A stretch of 64,000 nucleotides of DNA from Oceanobacillus polygoni. Lineage in GTDB: Bacteria > Bacillota > Bacilli > Bacillales > Amphibacillaceae. Below, one piece after another: positions 35,664 through 43,893 of this stretch. Every line of letters begins with the position of its first letter. The stretch's first letter is position 1. The DNA lies in contig NZ_PIJY01000007.1 in NCBI RefSeq assembly GCF_008304605.1, positions 1 through 64,000 of the forward strand, read 5' to 3'. A program made the translations under genes and the position numbers. The notes under the pieces were generated by a model that was not told the origin of the DNA, did not search any database, and saw only the letters and a program-made list of their open reading frames with translations.

Positions 35664-35846
35664 TTGAACAGTCTAAAACATTTGTCAGATGAACTATTAG
35701 AGGAATCTTTGAGAAAGGCAATCAAACTAAAGTTGGATCAAGATTTTTGTGCAACATTACAAAATGAAATAGAAGAACGGGCAGAGAGGGGAAGAAAATC
35801 TACGAATACTAACACGATGGATGTGATAAATTTTCATAAAAAGTAA
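35664..35846 (+). CDS. sda: Sporulation checkpoint protein Sda
   Basis: A 60-residue protein whose first part, LSDELLEESLRKAIKLKLDQ followed by DFCATLQNEIEERAERGRKS, matches the helical-hairpin Sda family. Sda binds the histidine kinase KinA and blocks entry into sporulation when replication is disturbed. The Bacillus subtilis protein has 46 residues; this one has a 14-residue tail (NTNTMDVINFHKK). The start is TTG at 35664, 9 nt after GGAGG. No DnaA boxes were recognised nearby, although they mark the B. subtilis promoter. Flanked by a 15-bp inverted repeat. Confidence 0.75.
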   Translation: MNSLKHLSDELLEESLRKAIKLKLDQDFCATLQNEIEERAERGRKSTNTNTMDVINFHKK

Positions 35847-35898
35847 TGGGGACAGGACACTTATAGCTTCATCGATCTGTAATCAATAATATGCTGAA

Positions 35899-35913
35899 AT
35901 CGGAAGTAGAATC
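35899..35913. repeat. Right arm of a 15-bp inverted repeat around sda
   Basis: ATCGGAAGTAGAATC is the perfect inverted copy of 35598-35612, 53 bp after the sda stop codon. Confidence 0.6.
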
Positions 35914-35934
35914 CTATTAGTCTTAAGTTTAGGC

Positions 35935-35977
35935 TGAAAAAAGGTAGCGTTCGTACTTGATTGTGCGCAACGCTACC
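35935..35977 (-). terminator. Terminator-like hairpin on the minus strand without an obvious gene
   Basis: GGTAGCGTT (35943-35951) and AACGCTACC (35969-35977) form a 9-bp stem that on the minus strand is followed by TTTTTTC. No minus-strand gene lies just upstream (the next, cadA, ends at 36894 with its own terminator). It may end an unannotated small RNA or be a relic. Confidence 0.5.
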
Positions 35978-36208
35978 ACATATACTAAGCTGCATAATGT
36001 ACATAACCTGTTCCAATTCGTTTACAGATTTAAGTTAAAACGCTGTTTTATATAGAAAATTAGTCAAGATCGTTTGCAGAATGATATTATCATCTTATTT
36101 TATATGAGGCTTTTAGTTTATTCTTCTAACTGATTTTAAATCTGTAAATAAAATGTAAATTTAAAGGGTAGATTAAATAATAACTAGAATAATGGAGGGA
36201 TATTTGAA

Positions 36209-36820
36209 ATGAAAAGAAATACACTTATAATCGGAATTGTTTCTATAATTGCGGTACTTTTATTATCAGCTTGTGCAAATGAAACAGAAGAAAACACGGA
36301 CACAGAAACAGAATCAAATACGGAAGAAGAAATGGATATGGAATCAGAGTCTGATTCACATGAAGGTATGGACCATTCCGAAATGAATATGTCTGGTTCT
36401 GGAGAAGTTCCTAAGGATTTGAAAGAAGCTGAAAATCCAACATATGAAGTTGGAAGTCAAGCAATCATAGAAGCAGAACATATGGATGGTATGAAAGGTG
36501 CTGAAGCGAAGATTGTAGGTGCATATGATACAACAGTCTATACCGTTTCCTATACTCCAACAACTGGCGGTGAGGAAGTAACTAACCATAAATGGGTCAT
36601 TCACGAAGAGTTTGAAAATCCAGGTGAAGCACCGTTAGAAGCTGGTACTGAAGTAACGATGAACACAGATCATATGAAAGGTATGGATGGGGCTGTAGCT
36701 AAAATTGACTCTGCTGAAGAAACAACGGTATATATGGTTGATTTCGTTCCGGCTACAGGCGGAGAAGAAGTAACGAACCACAAATGGGTAACGGAAAGTG
36801 AATTATCACCTATAGAATAG
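36209..36820 (+). CDS. DUF1541 (YdhK-like) lipoprotein
   Basis: A 203-residue exported lipoprotein: signal peptide with lipobox LLSAC (Cys22), an acidic Met/His-rich linker (DSHEGMDHSEMNM, about 50-62) and two tandem DUF1541 units (about 75-135 and 140-200). Each unit contains an HMxGMxGAxAKI segment and TGGEEVTNHKWV. Bacillus YdhK-like proteins are often next to copper or other metal resistance genes; metal binding by the Met/His residues is inferred. The ATG follows GGAGGG. It converges on cadA across a shared terminator. Confidence 0.82.
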   Translation: MKRNTLIIGIVSIIAVLLLSACANETEENTDTETESNTEEEMDMESESDSHEGMDHSEMNMSGSGEVPKDLKEAENPTYEVGSQAIIEAEHMDGMKGAEAKIVGAYDTTVYTVSYTPTTGGEEVTNHKWVIHEEFENPGEAPLEAGTEVTMNTDHMKGMDGAVAKIDSAEETTVYMVDFVPATGGEEVTNHKWVTESELSPIE

Positions 36821-36853
36821 AATTCATATTAGTACTTTAAAAAATGGAACATA

Positions 36854-36888
36854 AAAATGATTCCAATGATTGATTGGAATCATTTTTT
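36854..36888. terminator. Bidirectional terminator between the DUF1541 gene and cadA
   Basis: AAAATGATTCCAAT pairs with ATTGGAATCATTTTTT. T-runs follow on both strands. Confidence 0.88.
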
Positions 36889-36893
36889 CGTTA

Positions 36894-39062
36894 TTATTCC
36901 TTCACCCTCATAAGCCGCAAGCTATTTAACGCTACAAGCAGTGTTGCACCCATATCGGAAAGGATGGCAATCCAAAGCGTTAACCAGCCTGGGATAACTA
37001 ATAATAAGGCAAAAAATTTAATGGCAATTGCAAAAGTAATATTAGCTTTGATGATATTTAGCGCTTTTCGGCTAAGCTTTATAGTGAATGGAAGCTTCCT
37101 TAAATCGTCTGCCATTAAAGCAACGTCTGCCGTTTCCAGAGCTGTGTCTGTACCTGCTCCGCCCATTGCGATACCAACTGTTGAGGCTGCTAATGCAGGT
37201 GCGTCATTGACACCATCACCTACCATCGCCACATTACCAAACTCTGATCTCAGTTGTTTCATATAATCTAATTTATCCTGGGGCATCAATTCTGACTGAA
37301 TATCAGATACACCTAAGTGTGCTCCGATTGCTTCTGCAGTACCTTTATTATCACCGGTCAACATAATTGTCTTTTTGATTCCTAACTGATTTAATTTTTG
37401 AATTACATCTTTACTTGTTTCACGTACTTCATCAGCAACTGCAATAATGCCAAGAATGTGATGTTTCGTTCCAATAATCATGACTGTTTTCCCTTGATTC
37501 TGAAGGTACTTAACCTTGTCTTTGAATTTTTGAGTGAAATCAGGAACAAATAATTCGCTGAAGAGTTGTGGACTTCCTATATAGTAAGTTGTTCCATTTA
37601 CAGTACCTTCAATACCTCGACCGGTAATTGATGAAAAGTCTTCCACCCTTATATGTGCGTAAGCGATATTTTCTTCCTCTGCTTTTTTCATAATTGCTGA
37701 AGCAAGCGGATGTTGTGAACGGTATTCTAGAGCTGTAATAACAGAAAGTAATTCCTTTTCTTCAATTTGTTGGTTCAGCAATTCAAAATCAGTTACAATT
37801 GGAACTCCTTTTGTTAACGTACCCGTCTTATCAAATGCAATCGCCTTTATGGAACCCATTTCTTCTAAATAGACTCCGCCTTTGATGAGGACACCTTTTT
37901 TGGCAGCATTCCCAATCGCTGAGACAATAGAAATCGGAGTTGATATGACTAGAGCACAAGGACAACCAACAACAAGAACGGCTAACCCTTGATATACCCA
38001 GGTTTCCCAACTACCATCAAAGAGTATAGGTGGAATGATAGCAACGAGTGCTGCGACGATCATGATGATCGGCGTGTAATATTTCGCAAATTTATCGATA
38101 AAAGCTTGTGCGGGAGCTCGTTCCCCTTGCGCTTCTTCTACAAGATGAATAATTTTAGAAATCGTTGTATCTTCTACAAGCTTTGTAATTTCAACTTCGA
38201 GTATTCCTTCTTCATTTAACGTACCTGCATATACATTATCATCAATTGATTTTTCAACAGGTACTGATTCACCTGTAATAGCTGCTTGATTGACAGCAGA
38301 ATAGCCATTTACGACTATCCCGTCCATTGCAATTTTTTGACCAGGCTTTACAAGCATGATATCCCCAATAACTATATCATTTACATGAACTTTTAATTCT
38401 TGCCCATTCCGTCTTACGAGAGCCTCTTTAGGAGCGATATCCATTAAGGAACGAATCGACTGCCTTGCTCTATCCATTGAAAACCTTTCAAGTGCTTCAC
38501 TGATTGCAAAGAGAATAACAACAACAGCAACCTCTGCCCATTCTCCAATAATGGCACCACCTATCACAGCCACTGTCATAAGCGTCTTCATGTCGAATTC
38601 CAAGCGAATTAAGTTTTGTAACCCGACTCTAAAAAGGGATAAACCTCCGATCAGCATCGATGCTAAAAATAATAATGTTGTAACAATGTTTCCTTCACCG
38701 TTAACAAATAAAGAAAGGTAACCAAAAAATAGAAACAGTACCGAAGTAAGTAGAGTACTATGTTTTTTATAAAAGGGGATTTTTTCTTCTATATTATCCT
38801 TTTGAACTGCTTGTGAAGTATGTTGTCTAAGTTTTTCAGGAACTACTTTAAGATTTTCAAAAGCACCTGCTTTTTCCAGATCTTCGATAGTTGTATTTCC
38901 AAAAACATTAATTTTGGAAGCTCCAAAATTGACTTTCGCATCCTCTACGCCTGGAAGCTGTTTTACATTCTTTTCGAACTTTCCTGCACAATTTGCACAG
39001 GAGAACCCTTCAACGCGATAGACATGTTTATGTTCTGTTACGGATTTTACTGCATCATTCAA
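36894..39062 (-). CDS. cadA: Cadmium/zinc/lead-exporting P1B-type ATPase
   Basis: A 722-residue membrane pump with one N-terminal metal-binding domain (FSCANC, Cys22 and Cys25). The transport-site motif is CPC in GCPCALVIS, the phosphorylation motif DKTGT, the HP motif SQHPLASA and the hinge [11 protein letters not shown]. The CPC and overall pattern match Zn/Cd/Pb exporters. The start is TTG at 39062, 9 nt after GGAGG. It overlaps the stop codon of cadC by 8 nt, so translation is coupled and both genes are under CadC control. Confidence 0.9.
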   Translation of the reverse strand: MNDAVKSVTEHKHVYRVEGFSCANCAGKFEKNVKQLPGVEDAKVNFGASKINVFGNTTIEDLEKAGAFENLKVVPEKLRQHTSQAVQKDNIEEKIPFYKKHSTLLTSVLFLFFGYLSLFVNGEGNIVTTLLFLASMLIGGLSLFRVGLQNLIRLEFDMKTLMTVAVIGGAIIGEWAEVAVVVILFAISEALERFSMDRARQSIRSLMDIAPKEALVRRNGQELKVHVNDIVIGDIMLVKPGQKIAMDGIVVNGYSAVNQAAITGESVPVEKSIDDNVYAGTLNEEGILEVEITKLVEDTTISKIIHLVEEAQGERAPAQAFIDKFAKYYTPIIMIVAALVAIIPPILFDGSWETWVYQGLAVLVVGCPCALVISTPISIVSAIGNAAKKGVLIKGGVYLEEMGSIKAIAFDKTGTLTKGVPIVTDFELLNQQIEEKELLSVITALEYRSQHPLASAIMKKAEEENIAYAHIRVEDFSSITGRGIEGTVNGTTYYIGSPQLFSELFVPDFTQKFKDKVKYLQNQGKTVMIIGTKHHILGIIAVADEVRETSKDVIQKLNQLGIKKTIMLTGDNKGTAEAIGAHLGVSDIQSELMPQDKLDYMKQLRSEFGNVAMVGDGVNDAPALAASTVGIAMGGAGTDTALETADVALMADDLRKLPFTIKLSRKALNIIKANITFAIAIKFFALLLVIPGWLTLWIAILSDMGATLLVALNSLRLMRVKE

Positions 39063-39420
39063 CTTTAATCGCCTCCATCTGATGCTGAAAGGCTATTTCG
39101 ACAAGCTGTTTAACATGCTCGTCATCTAATGAATAAAAGACTAACTTTCCTTTTTTTTGATATGTTGCTAAGCCTAAGTTTTTTAATAATCTCAAATGAT
39201 GGGATGCTGTGGCCGTTGAAGATCCTATAATATTCGCCACATCACAAACACATAATTCACCTTCTAACGATAAAGCATAGGCAATCTTAATCCTTGTATC
39301 ATCAGACAAAGCCTTGAATATTTTAGCTACTTCCATAGGATTTTGTTCAGTAAGATTCTGTTTAGCTCTTGTCACTTTCTCTTCATTAACACAAGTAACT
39401 TCACAAATATCTTTCGCCAT
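39055..39420 (-). CDS. cadC: ArsR/SmtB-family metal-responsive repressor
   Basis: A 121-residue winged-helix repressor with the CadC metal site: Cys6 and Cys10 in the N-terminal arm, and Cys57/Cys59 (ELCVCDV) at the first DNA-binding helix, the alpha3N thiolates that bind Cd, Pb or Bi. The recognition helix is [14 protein letters not shown]. It represses cadCA until metal binds. The ATG follows GGGGGAGATACG. A 20-bp palindrome lies 15 bp upstream of the start codon. Confidence 0.9.
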   Translation of the reverse strand: MAKDICEVTCVNEEKVTRAKQNLTEQNPMEVAKIFKALSDDTRIKIAYALSLEGELCVCDVANIIGSSTATASHHLRLLKNLGLATYQKKGKLVFYSLDDEHVKQLVEIAFQHQMEAIKVE

Positions 39421-39434
39421 CGTATCTCCCCCTC

Positions 39435-39454
39435 ATTCAAATATATATTTGAAT
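39435..39454. promoter_or_regulatory. CadC operator, proximal
   Basis: ATTCAAATATATATTTGAAT, a perfect 20-bp palindrome with the TCAAATA half-site known from staphylococcal cad operators, lies directly upstream of cadC. Confidence 0.75.
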
Positions 39455-39483
39455 ATTGATTTACTTTTAATGTATGCGAGTTT

Positions 39484-39511
39484 ACTCAAATAGTCAAATG
39501 ATTATTTGAAT
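39484..39511. promoter_or_regulatory. CadC operator, distal copy
   Basis: ACTCAAATAGTCAAATGATT then ATTTGAAT contains three TCAAAT/ATTTGA half-sites about 50 bp from the proximal palindrome. It is probably a second CadC binding site around the promoter. Confidence 0.55.
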
Positions 39512-39949
39512 AATAAGTATAAATTTTTAGTTCTTTAATTAATCGTAGGAACCTATACAATAAAGTGAAACTTCATTGCGTAGCATCCACACTGAATGAT
39601 ATATAAAGCACATGAATCGGATTTCTGCACTTATTATTCGGGGAATGGCTGTTTATTTGGGAGCAAAGTTATTATAGCTGGAAAATAATTAGGTAGATAC
39701 TAGTAATTTTAAAATTAAAATTAAATTCCCGATAGCAGCCTTGCCAATTGAGGTAATTTCATTAATTAGGTAGAGTTTTAAGTAGATTTTTTTCAACCAT
39801 CTAAAGGTATTAACGTATTTTAAGCCTTTTTAAAGAGAAACAATTCGTTCGAAATATGAATCTCAACAAAGGATACAATTATAATTTGCTCTTCATTATG
39901 TGTTTTATATTTAAAGGAAGCAGAATCACTGCTTCCTTGTTACTATACC
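39512..39949. other. Intergenic stretch with no supported gene
   Basis: Only tiny frames are present, for example 21 codons from the ATG at 39612 (MNRISALIIRGMAVYLGAKL), which looks like the stub of a membrane protein but has no ribosome site. This starts an eroding zone that runs to ssrA. Confidence 0.4.
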
Positions 39950-40391
39950 CTAAAGATCTTTCAACTTGGCAATATCTTCATCTGTACGATTTCCGTGAAT
40001 CACAAAATTTGCAAGTTCTTCCTCTATTTGACGATACTCATCGTCTGTTAGCTCTAATTTTGCCGCCCCTAAATTTTCTTTAATCCGATTTAATTTTCTC
40101 ATTCCCGGGATAGGGACAATAAAGTCTTTTTTATGCAGCATCTAGGCCAGAGATATCTGCGCAGGTGTAGCTACCTTTGTTTACGCGATGTTAATAATAA
40201 AGATCAACATAATCTGTGCCTAGCCCTTCTAATGAAGCTTCTAAATGCTTACGAATACTTTGCTCTAAGTGATCGATAGAATTAGCTTCTGTTTCACGAT
40301 CAATAAACAATTTTGTTGCTAAGACAACGTTATCTCTTATAGGAGATAACTCTTTCCCGACTAATTTTTCGTTTTTGACCGTTGCCGTATT
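39950..40391 (-). pseudogene. Decayed aldo/keto reductase gene
   Basis: Minus-strand pieces match the family clearly. Upstream piece: NEKLVGKEL ... NVVLATK ... EASLEGLGTDYVDLYY, then TAA (40191-40193) in place of the usual Gln codon, then HRVNK. A large internal deletion with a frame change follows, then VATPAQISLA, TAG (40142-40144) in place of the usual Trp, and MLHKKDFIVPIPGMRKLNRI to a normal end at 39950. Two nonsense codons, the loss of several hundred bases of the barrel and a missing N-terminus make it non-functional. Confidence 0.85.
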
Positions 40392-40512
40392 AGTTAAATA
40401 GATTCATGTGCACCTGTCCAACTGCCATACCCATGACTGAAACAGCTGCCGTTTCAGCAAAACTTTTAGGTGTAGAATTTATATTTTGTAGCTGTTATTT
40501 ATTCATTCCATG

Positions 40513-40890
40513 TTAACAAGCCGTATCTTCGCCAGCGCGCCACATATCAACTGTTTTATGGATAAATTGTTCCAATCCCGTATCTTCAATCTTTATTGAT
40601 TTTTTGACGCGAATGCAGCCTTTTCCATAGTTATAGTCCGCTAATAGGGTTTCTCCATTTTCTATCTTATCTATTGTACCCACATAGAGACTTACATAAT
40701 GTTTTTGCGCGTTTAACGCAAATACATAGTTATCATCTCTACCATAATTTAACATCTTATAGCGAATCACCTCTTCCAATTCGGGGGCATAAGCAAAAAT
40801 CATTTGTCGAATCGCGAGCAGTTTCTCTTTTCGCCAATCATCTTCAAGCAATTTTAAATATTCCTCAGAATTCTTTGCATCATATTGCAT
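40513..40890 (-). CDS. DUF1801 (YdhG-like) protein
   Basis: A 125-residue small soluble protein with the DUF1801 pattern: AIRQMIFAYAPELEEVIRYKM near residues 27-47, YVSLYVG in the middle and GKGCIRVKKSIKI toward the end. Bacillus YdhG/YdeI-type members have been linked to iron handling, but the function here is unknown. The ATG at 40890 follows TAGGAGTG. The gene is intact although its left neighbour is a pseudogene. Confidence 0.75.
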   Translation of the reverse strand: MQYDAKNSEEYLKLLEDDWRKEKLLAIRQMIFAYAPELEEVIRYKMLNYGRDDNYVFALNAQKHYVSLYVGTIDKIENGETLLADYNYGKGCIRVKKSIKIEDTGLEQFIHKTVDMWRAGEDTAC

Positions 40891-41077
40891 GTTAAAGTTT
40901 CACTCCTACATATTTCAATTTTACTGTTAGTTTACTGGAAATTTGCTATCTATGCATCTTAAAGGTTTTCTATTAAATTTCAAATCACTAAAAAATACGC
41001 CAGCGCCTTCACTTTATTCCGAATCCTAACCTTCTTTTCTAAAATCAAAAATGTATTAGATACACATAAAAGAGGTT

Positions 41078-41269
41078 GTTCAAAAAGTCTGGTAAAAATG
41101 ACACATCGAGAAAAGTGGAAGCTCGTTGGCTTGCTTTTCCGTTCCTTGCAAAAGAAAAACACTTTTCCTGCGTGCAAGAACGTCTGCTCACGTATTAAAC
41201 CCATACGTTCCGCTACTCAAAGCTATGCCGCCTCGAACTTCTCGGTCCTTTTTATCCTCCTTTTTGAAC
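41078..41269 (+). mobile_element. MITE-like repeat element, copy 1
   Basis: A 192-bp non-coding segment bounded by perfect 10-bp inverted ends GTTCAAAAAG (41078-41087) and CTTTTTGAAC (41260-41269). Its right part (GCCGCCTCGAACT ... TTTTTGAAC) is similar in order and orientation to the element inside the ssrA intron at 41824-41961. It carries no transposase, so movement would need a source elsewhere. A 93-residue open frame that crosses it is judged accidental. Confidence 0.6.
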
Positions 41270-41574
41270 ACACACTAAAAGAATATTTCATCAATACTTT
41301 TAGAAATAATCTGTTTCATTATAAGCTTTCTAAGGTGGTGCTTAACCCTTCATTGGTCAAAACTATTTTGAATTTATGATAGAAACACGAACATCTGCAT
41401 CATTTGAAAAGTTAATTAAAGAAATTATCTACCAACGATCGATTACTTTGCATATACCCAAACATAGCAGAAGAAATAAAATGTCTTTTTACAAAGTATG
41501 AAACAAATGTTGACCATAAGCTTTTTAAACCATATCCTGCCCAAAGTGGACAATTTACGATTCAAATCACAACA
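41270..41574. other. Stretch downstream of ssrA without a supported gene
   Basis: A minus-strand gene would have to start inside ssrA, and plus-strand frames are short and lack ribosome sites. The frame MIETRTSASFEKLIKEIIYQ from 41376 has no Shine-Dalgarno sequence and stops after about 42 codons. Possibly remnants of a former insertion next to ssrA. Confidence 0.4.
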
Positions 41575-41605
41575 CAAAAAAACCACCAACATTATGTATT
41601 GGTGG
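41575..41605 (-). terminator. ssrA terminator
   Basis: On the minus strand CCACCAATACATAATGTTGG then TGG forms a 7-bp stem (CCACCAA/TTGGTGG), followed by TTTTTTTG. The 5' arm is the CCA end of the tmRNA itself. Confidence 0.85.
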
Positions 41606-41616
41606 AGACGGTGGGA

Positions 41617-42042
41617 CATGCTCTTCCATGCTTTCGTCATGGCACTGACTATATCTTAGACCTTAAATTTCAAGGTCTCTCGGCGTATTATACGAAATGT
41701 AAATTTACCTTGCTAGGTAGAATTTCGTATCCTAGTACTACCAAATTGGCAGCCTATAAGTCGATAGATGGCTGTTGGATTGCTCCACATACCACTCGGT
41801 ATTGCCTTATTGCTATAAAGGAAGTTCAAAATATCATCAAATGATAAGCTGCGCATTTCTTCGTTGGTTTGTTTTTCCGGTCCTCATGTACTATTTGTAC
41901 ACTCCGGTCCTCGAAACTTCACCGCCTCGAACTGCTTGCTTCTAATTCGCCTATTTTGAACACCTATTTAATGCAACTTAGGTTTCACCGATAAAGCCGA
42001 GTTATCACTTTTGTGTTACCACAAAAGGCGACTAAATTACTA
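41617..42042 (-). other. Group I intron in the ssrA T-loop
   Basis: A 426-nt intervening sequence between the two tmRNA exons. The 5' exon ends with T and the intron ends with G (GAGCATG), both required for group I splicing. CGAT at the exon end can pair with GTCG ten nt downstream (P1), placing the conserved U-G pair at the splice site. The P7 signature AAGATATAGTC lies at 41657-41647, followed by a P9-like hairpin (CCATG/CATGG). There is no homing endonuclease frame. A 138-bp element sits in it; without that insert the intron would be about 288 nt. Confidence 0.88.
41824..41961 (+). mobile_element. MITE-like repeat element, copy 2, inside the ssrA intron
   Basis: A 138-bp segment with perfect 10-bp inverted ends GTTCAAAATA (41824-41833) and TATTTTGAAC (41952-41961). 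Its right part (CCGCCTCGAACT ... TATTTTGAAC) matches the element at 41078-41269 in the same orientation. It lies in the first half of the intron, away from the conserved P7-P9 part, and its inverted ends would fold out as a peripheral stem. Confidence 0.6.
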
Positions 42043-42445
42043 ATCGAACCCACGTCCAGAGATATCGGCACTCAGGCTTCTACACGCGTAGTTGATATAT
42101 TATCATTCGCAAATCCTTTAGCCTATCAACAGGCTTTCGGATAGCTAGTCTGATTCAGTTCACCTGGAGATCCTCAGACGGAGGATACCAGCATAGCCCG
42201 CTTAAGTTGAGACCCTTCAATCTGCACCACGGGCGAGTGACAGGAAGGATCCTTTAGTGCTACTTACGCAGCTGCTAAAGAGTAATTGTTTTCTTTGCCA
42301 GTTATATTTAGGCGAGTAACGGTTTACGAGTCGTAACCTCGACGTGCGACCTGAGCTCAAACTACCCCTGTCGAATCCGTAACGTCCCCGTAAAAGAGAA
42401 ACGCTCTAGGATAAATGAGCATTATTCAATTGTGTTACATCCTCT

Positions 42446-42473
42446 ATTATAGCAGATTCTCAGCTAATTTCAA
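42446..42473 (-). promoter_or_regulatory. ssrA promoter
   Basis: On the minus strand TTGAAA and TATAAT are spaced 16 bp, in the gap between smpB and ssrA, about 57 bp upstream of the mature 5' end. tmRNA can thus be made independently of smpB. Confidence 0.75.
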
Positions 42474-42502
42474 GGGCTGGAAGAATTTACAGAATCCATT
42501 AC

Positions 42503-42967
42503 TTACCTCACGTGATCCTTCAGTGCTCGATCCACATCACGTTTCATTTGCTTCTGCTTCAAATCTTCACGCTTGTCATATTTCTTTTTCCCTTTTCCTA
42601 ACCCGATTAAAACCTTGGCATAGCCATTTTTAATATAGATTTTTAAAGGAACAAGCGCATAGCCTTGTTGCTGTGTTAGGCCGATTAATTTATCGATTTC
42701 TTTCCGATGCAAAAGTAATTTACGTGTGCGAGTTGGATCATGATTGAATCGATTTCCTTGCTCATATTCTGCAATATGCAAATTAATCAATTTGACCTCG
42801 CCACGATCAATTCTTGCGTGGGAATCTTTTATATTCACTCGCCCATTGCGAAGTGATTTAATCTCTGTTCCTTGTAATACAATTCCTGCTTCATACGTAT
42901 CTTCAATAAAATAGTCATGGGACGCTTTTCGATTTTGCGCAATCGTCTTCCCTTGTCCTTTTGGCAT
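42503..42967 (-). CDS. smpB: SsrA-binding protein
   Basis: A 154-residue tmRNA partner. The family landmarks are present: [53 protein letters not shown] and a basic C-terminal tail ([20 protein letters not shown]) that enters the ribosomal decoding centre. It binds tmRNA and places it in stalled ribosomes. The ATG follows AGGAGGAAC. It lies between rnr (separated here by a ZIP transporter gene) and ssrA. Confidence 0.96.
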   Translation of the reverse strand: MPKGQGKTIAQNRKASHDYFIEDTYEAGIVLQGTEIKSLRNGRVNIKDSHARIDRGEVKLINLHIAEYEQGNRFNHDPTRTRKLLLHRKEIDKLIGLTQQQGYALVPLKIYIKNGYAKVLIGLGKGKKKYDKREDLKQKQMKRDVDRALKDHVR

Positions 42968-43063
42968 ATGTGTTCCTCCTACTACTTACATAGAACTTCA
43001 TTTTATCAGAAATCTTCCATGATTCCAATCAGAACACCTAACTATAACTAAACTAACCCAACA

Positions 43064-43870
43064 TTAAGCCATCAAAACTAAACTCACAGCCATAATCGCC
43101 ATTCCAGTCATCACACCATATATGGAAAGATGTGCCTCATCATATCGTTTCGCTGCTGGTAACAACTCGTCTAGCGAAATAAATACCATAATACCAGCTA
43201 CCATAGAAAAAATAATTCCAAACAAGACATCACTTAAGAAAGGCATTAATATCAAAAATGCGACAGCCGCTCCAACTGGCTCTGCAAGTCCCGATAAGAA
43301 TGAAAGCTTAAAAGCTTTTTTTCGGTCCCCAGTTGCGTAATAAATTGGGACAGATACAGCAATTCCCTCTGGGATATTATGAATAGCCACAGCTATTGCA
43401 ATAGCAATCCCAATCGATGGATCCTGGAGCGTAGAGACGAAAGTCGCAATTCCCTCTGGGAAGTTATGAATAGCTAATGCCAACGCTGTAAACATCCCCA
43501 TTTTCATTAACGCGGGGTCATTTAGAGCTGTTCCCGGCTTTTCCATATCTTCTACTTTTTTCACTTCATGGGGATTGCTATGCTTCGGGATAAATTTATC
43601 AATAAGACCGATGAACAGCATCCCAGCGAAAAATCCGATGATCGTAAACCAATAACCTTCTGTTTCGCCCATGGATGCGGTTAAGGCATCCTTTGCTTTA
43701 AAAAATATCTCTACCATTGATACATAAATCATAACCCCAGCTGATAATCCTAAAGCAAAAGATAGAAATTTTGTATTTGTTGTTTTAGCGAAGAAAGCAA
43801 GTACACTTCCTACTCCAGTTGCGAGTCCTGCAAATAAAGTTAACAGGAAAGCAAGAAGTACATCATTCAT
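43064..43870 (-). CDS. ZIP-family divalent metal transporter
   Basis: A 268-residue membrane protein with eight predicted helices. The two metal-site motifs HNFPEGIATF (helix 4) and HNIPEGIAVS (helix 5) are typical of the ZupT/GufA branch. It imports zinc or other divalent cations into the cytoplasm. The cytosolic loop (about 90-115) is charged with HSNPHEVKK, a possible metal-binding segment. The ATG follows GGAGGATTTTGA. It interrupts the common rnr-smpB arrangement and has one of the hairpin repeats upstream. Confidence 0.85.
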   Translation of the reverse strand: MNDVLLAFLLTLFAGLATGVGSVLAFFAKTTNTKFLSFALGLSAGVMIYVSMVEIFFKAKDALTASMGETEGYWFTIIGFFAGMLFIGLIDKFIPKHSNPHEVKKVEDMEKPGTALNDPALMKMGMFTALALAIHNFPEGIATFVSTLQDPSIGIAIAIAVAIHNIPEGIAVSVPIYYATGDRKKAFKLSFLSGLAEPVGAAVAFLILMPFLSDVLFGIIFSMVAGIMVFISLDELLPAAKRYDEAHLSIYGVMTGMAIMAVSLVLMA

Positions 43871-43893
43871 TCAAAATCCTCCAAACTTCATTT

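Larger units (their letters stand above)
41600..42389 (-). ncRNA. ssrA: tmRNA gene split by a group I intron
   Basis: The 5' exon (42389-42043, 347 nt) begins GGGGACGTTACGGATTCGAC and encodes the tag frame GGC AAA GAA ... GCG TAA (42299-42264), giving (A)GKENNYSLAAA. It stops in the T-loop at GGGTTCGAT. The 3' exon (41616-41600) is TCCCACCGTCTCCACCA. Joined, they rebuild a 5-bp T-stem (GTGGG/CCCAC) with the 7-nt loop TTCGATT and an acceptor stem GGGGACG/CGTCTCC with the G3-U70 alanine pair and encoded CCA. The mature RNA would be 364 nt. It lies downstream of smpB and rescues stalled ribosomes together with SmpB. Confidence 0.93.

Noticed and set aside
35501-35692. 63-codon plus-strand hydrophobic frame overlapping the start of sda
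   Set aside because: It has no ribosome site, runs over the sda Shine-Dalgarno and start in another frame, and looks accidental in AT-rich DNA.
41098-41379. 93-codon plus-strand frame
   Set aside because: It runs through the MITE-like element with its inverted ends, has no Shine-Dalgarno sequence and resembles no protein.
41376-41844. A plus-strand frame of 81 codons and an upstream frame (MIETRTSASF...) that could be joined by a frameshift into a protein of about 155 residues
   Set aside because: Most of it is antisense to the tmRNA 3' exon, the ssrA terminator and the conserved part of the group I intron. There is no ribosome site and no recognised family.
42264-42302. ACT read as an unusual Thr resume codon of the tmRNA tag
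   Set aside because: By comparison with the Bacillus tag (A)GK..., the first Ala comes from the charged tmRNA and the resume codon is the following GGC, so the tag is ordinary.
42000-42420. Possible att site or phage integrase near ssrA
   Set aside because: The split of ssrA is explained by an intron. No integrase gene and no adjacent duplicate of the 3' end were found within the window.
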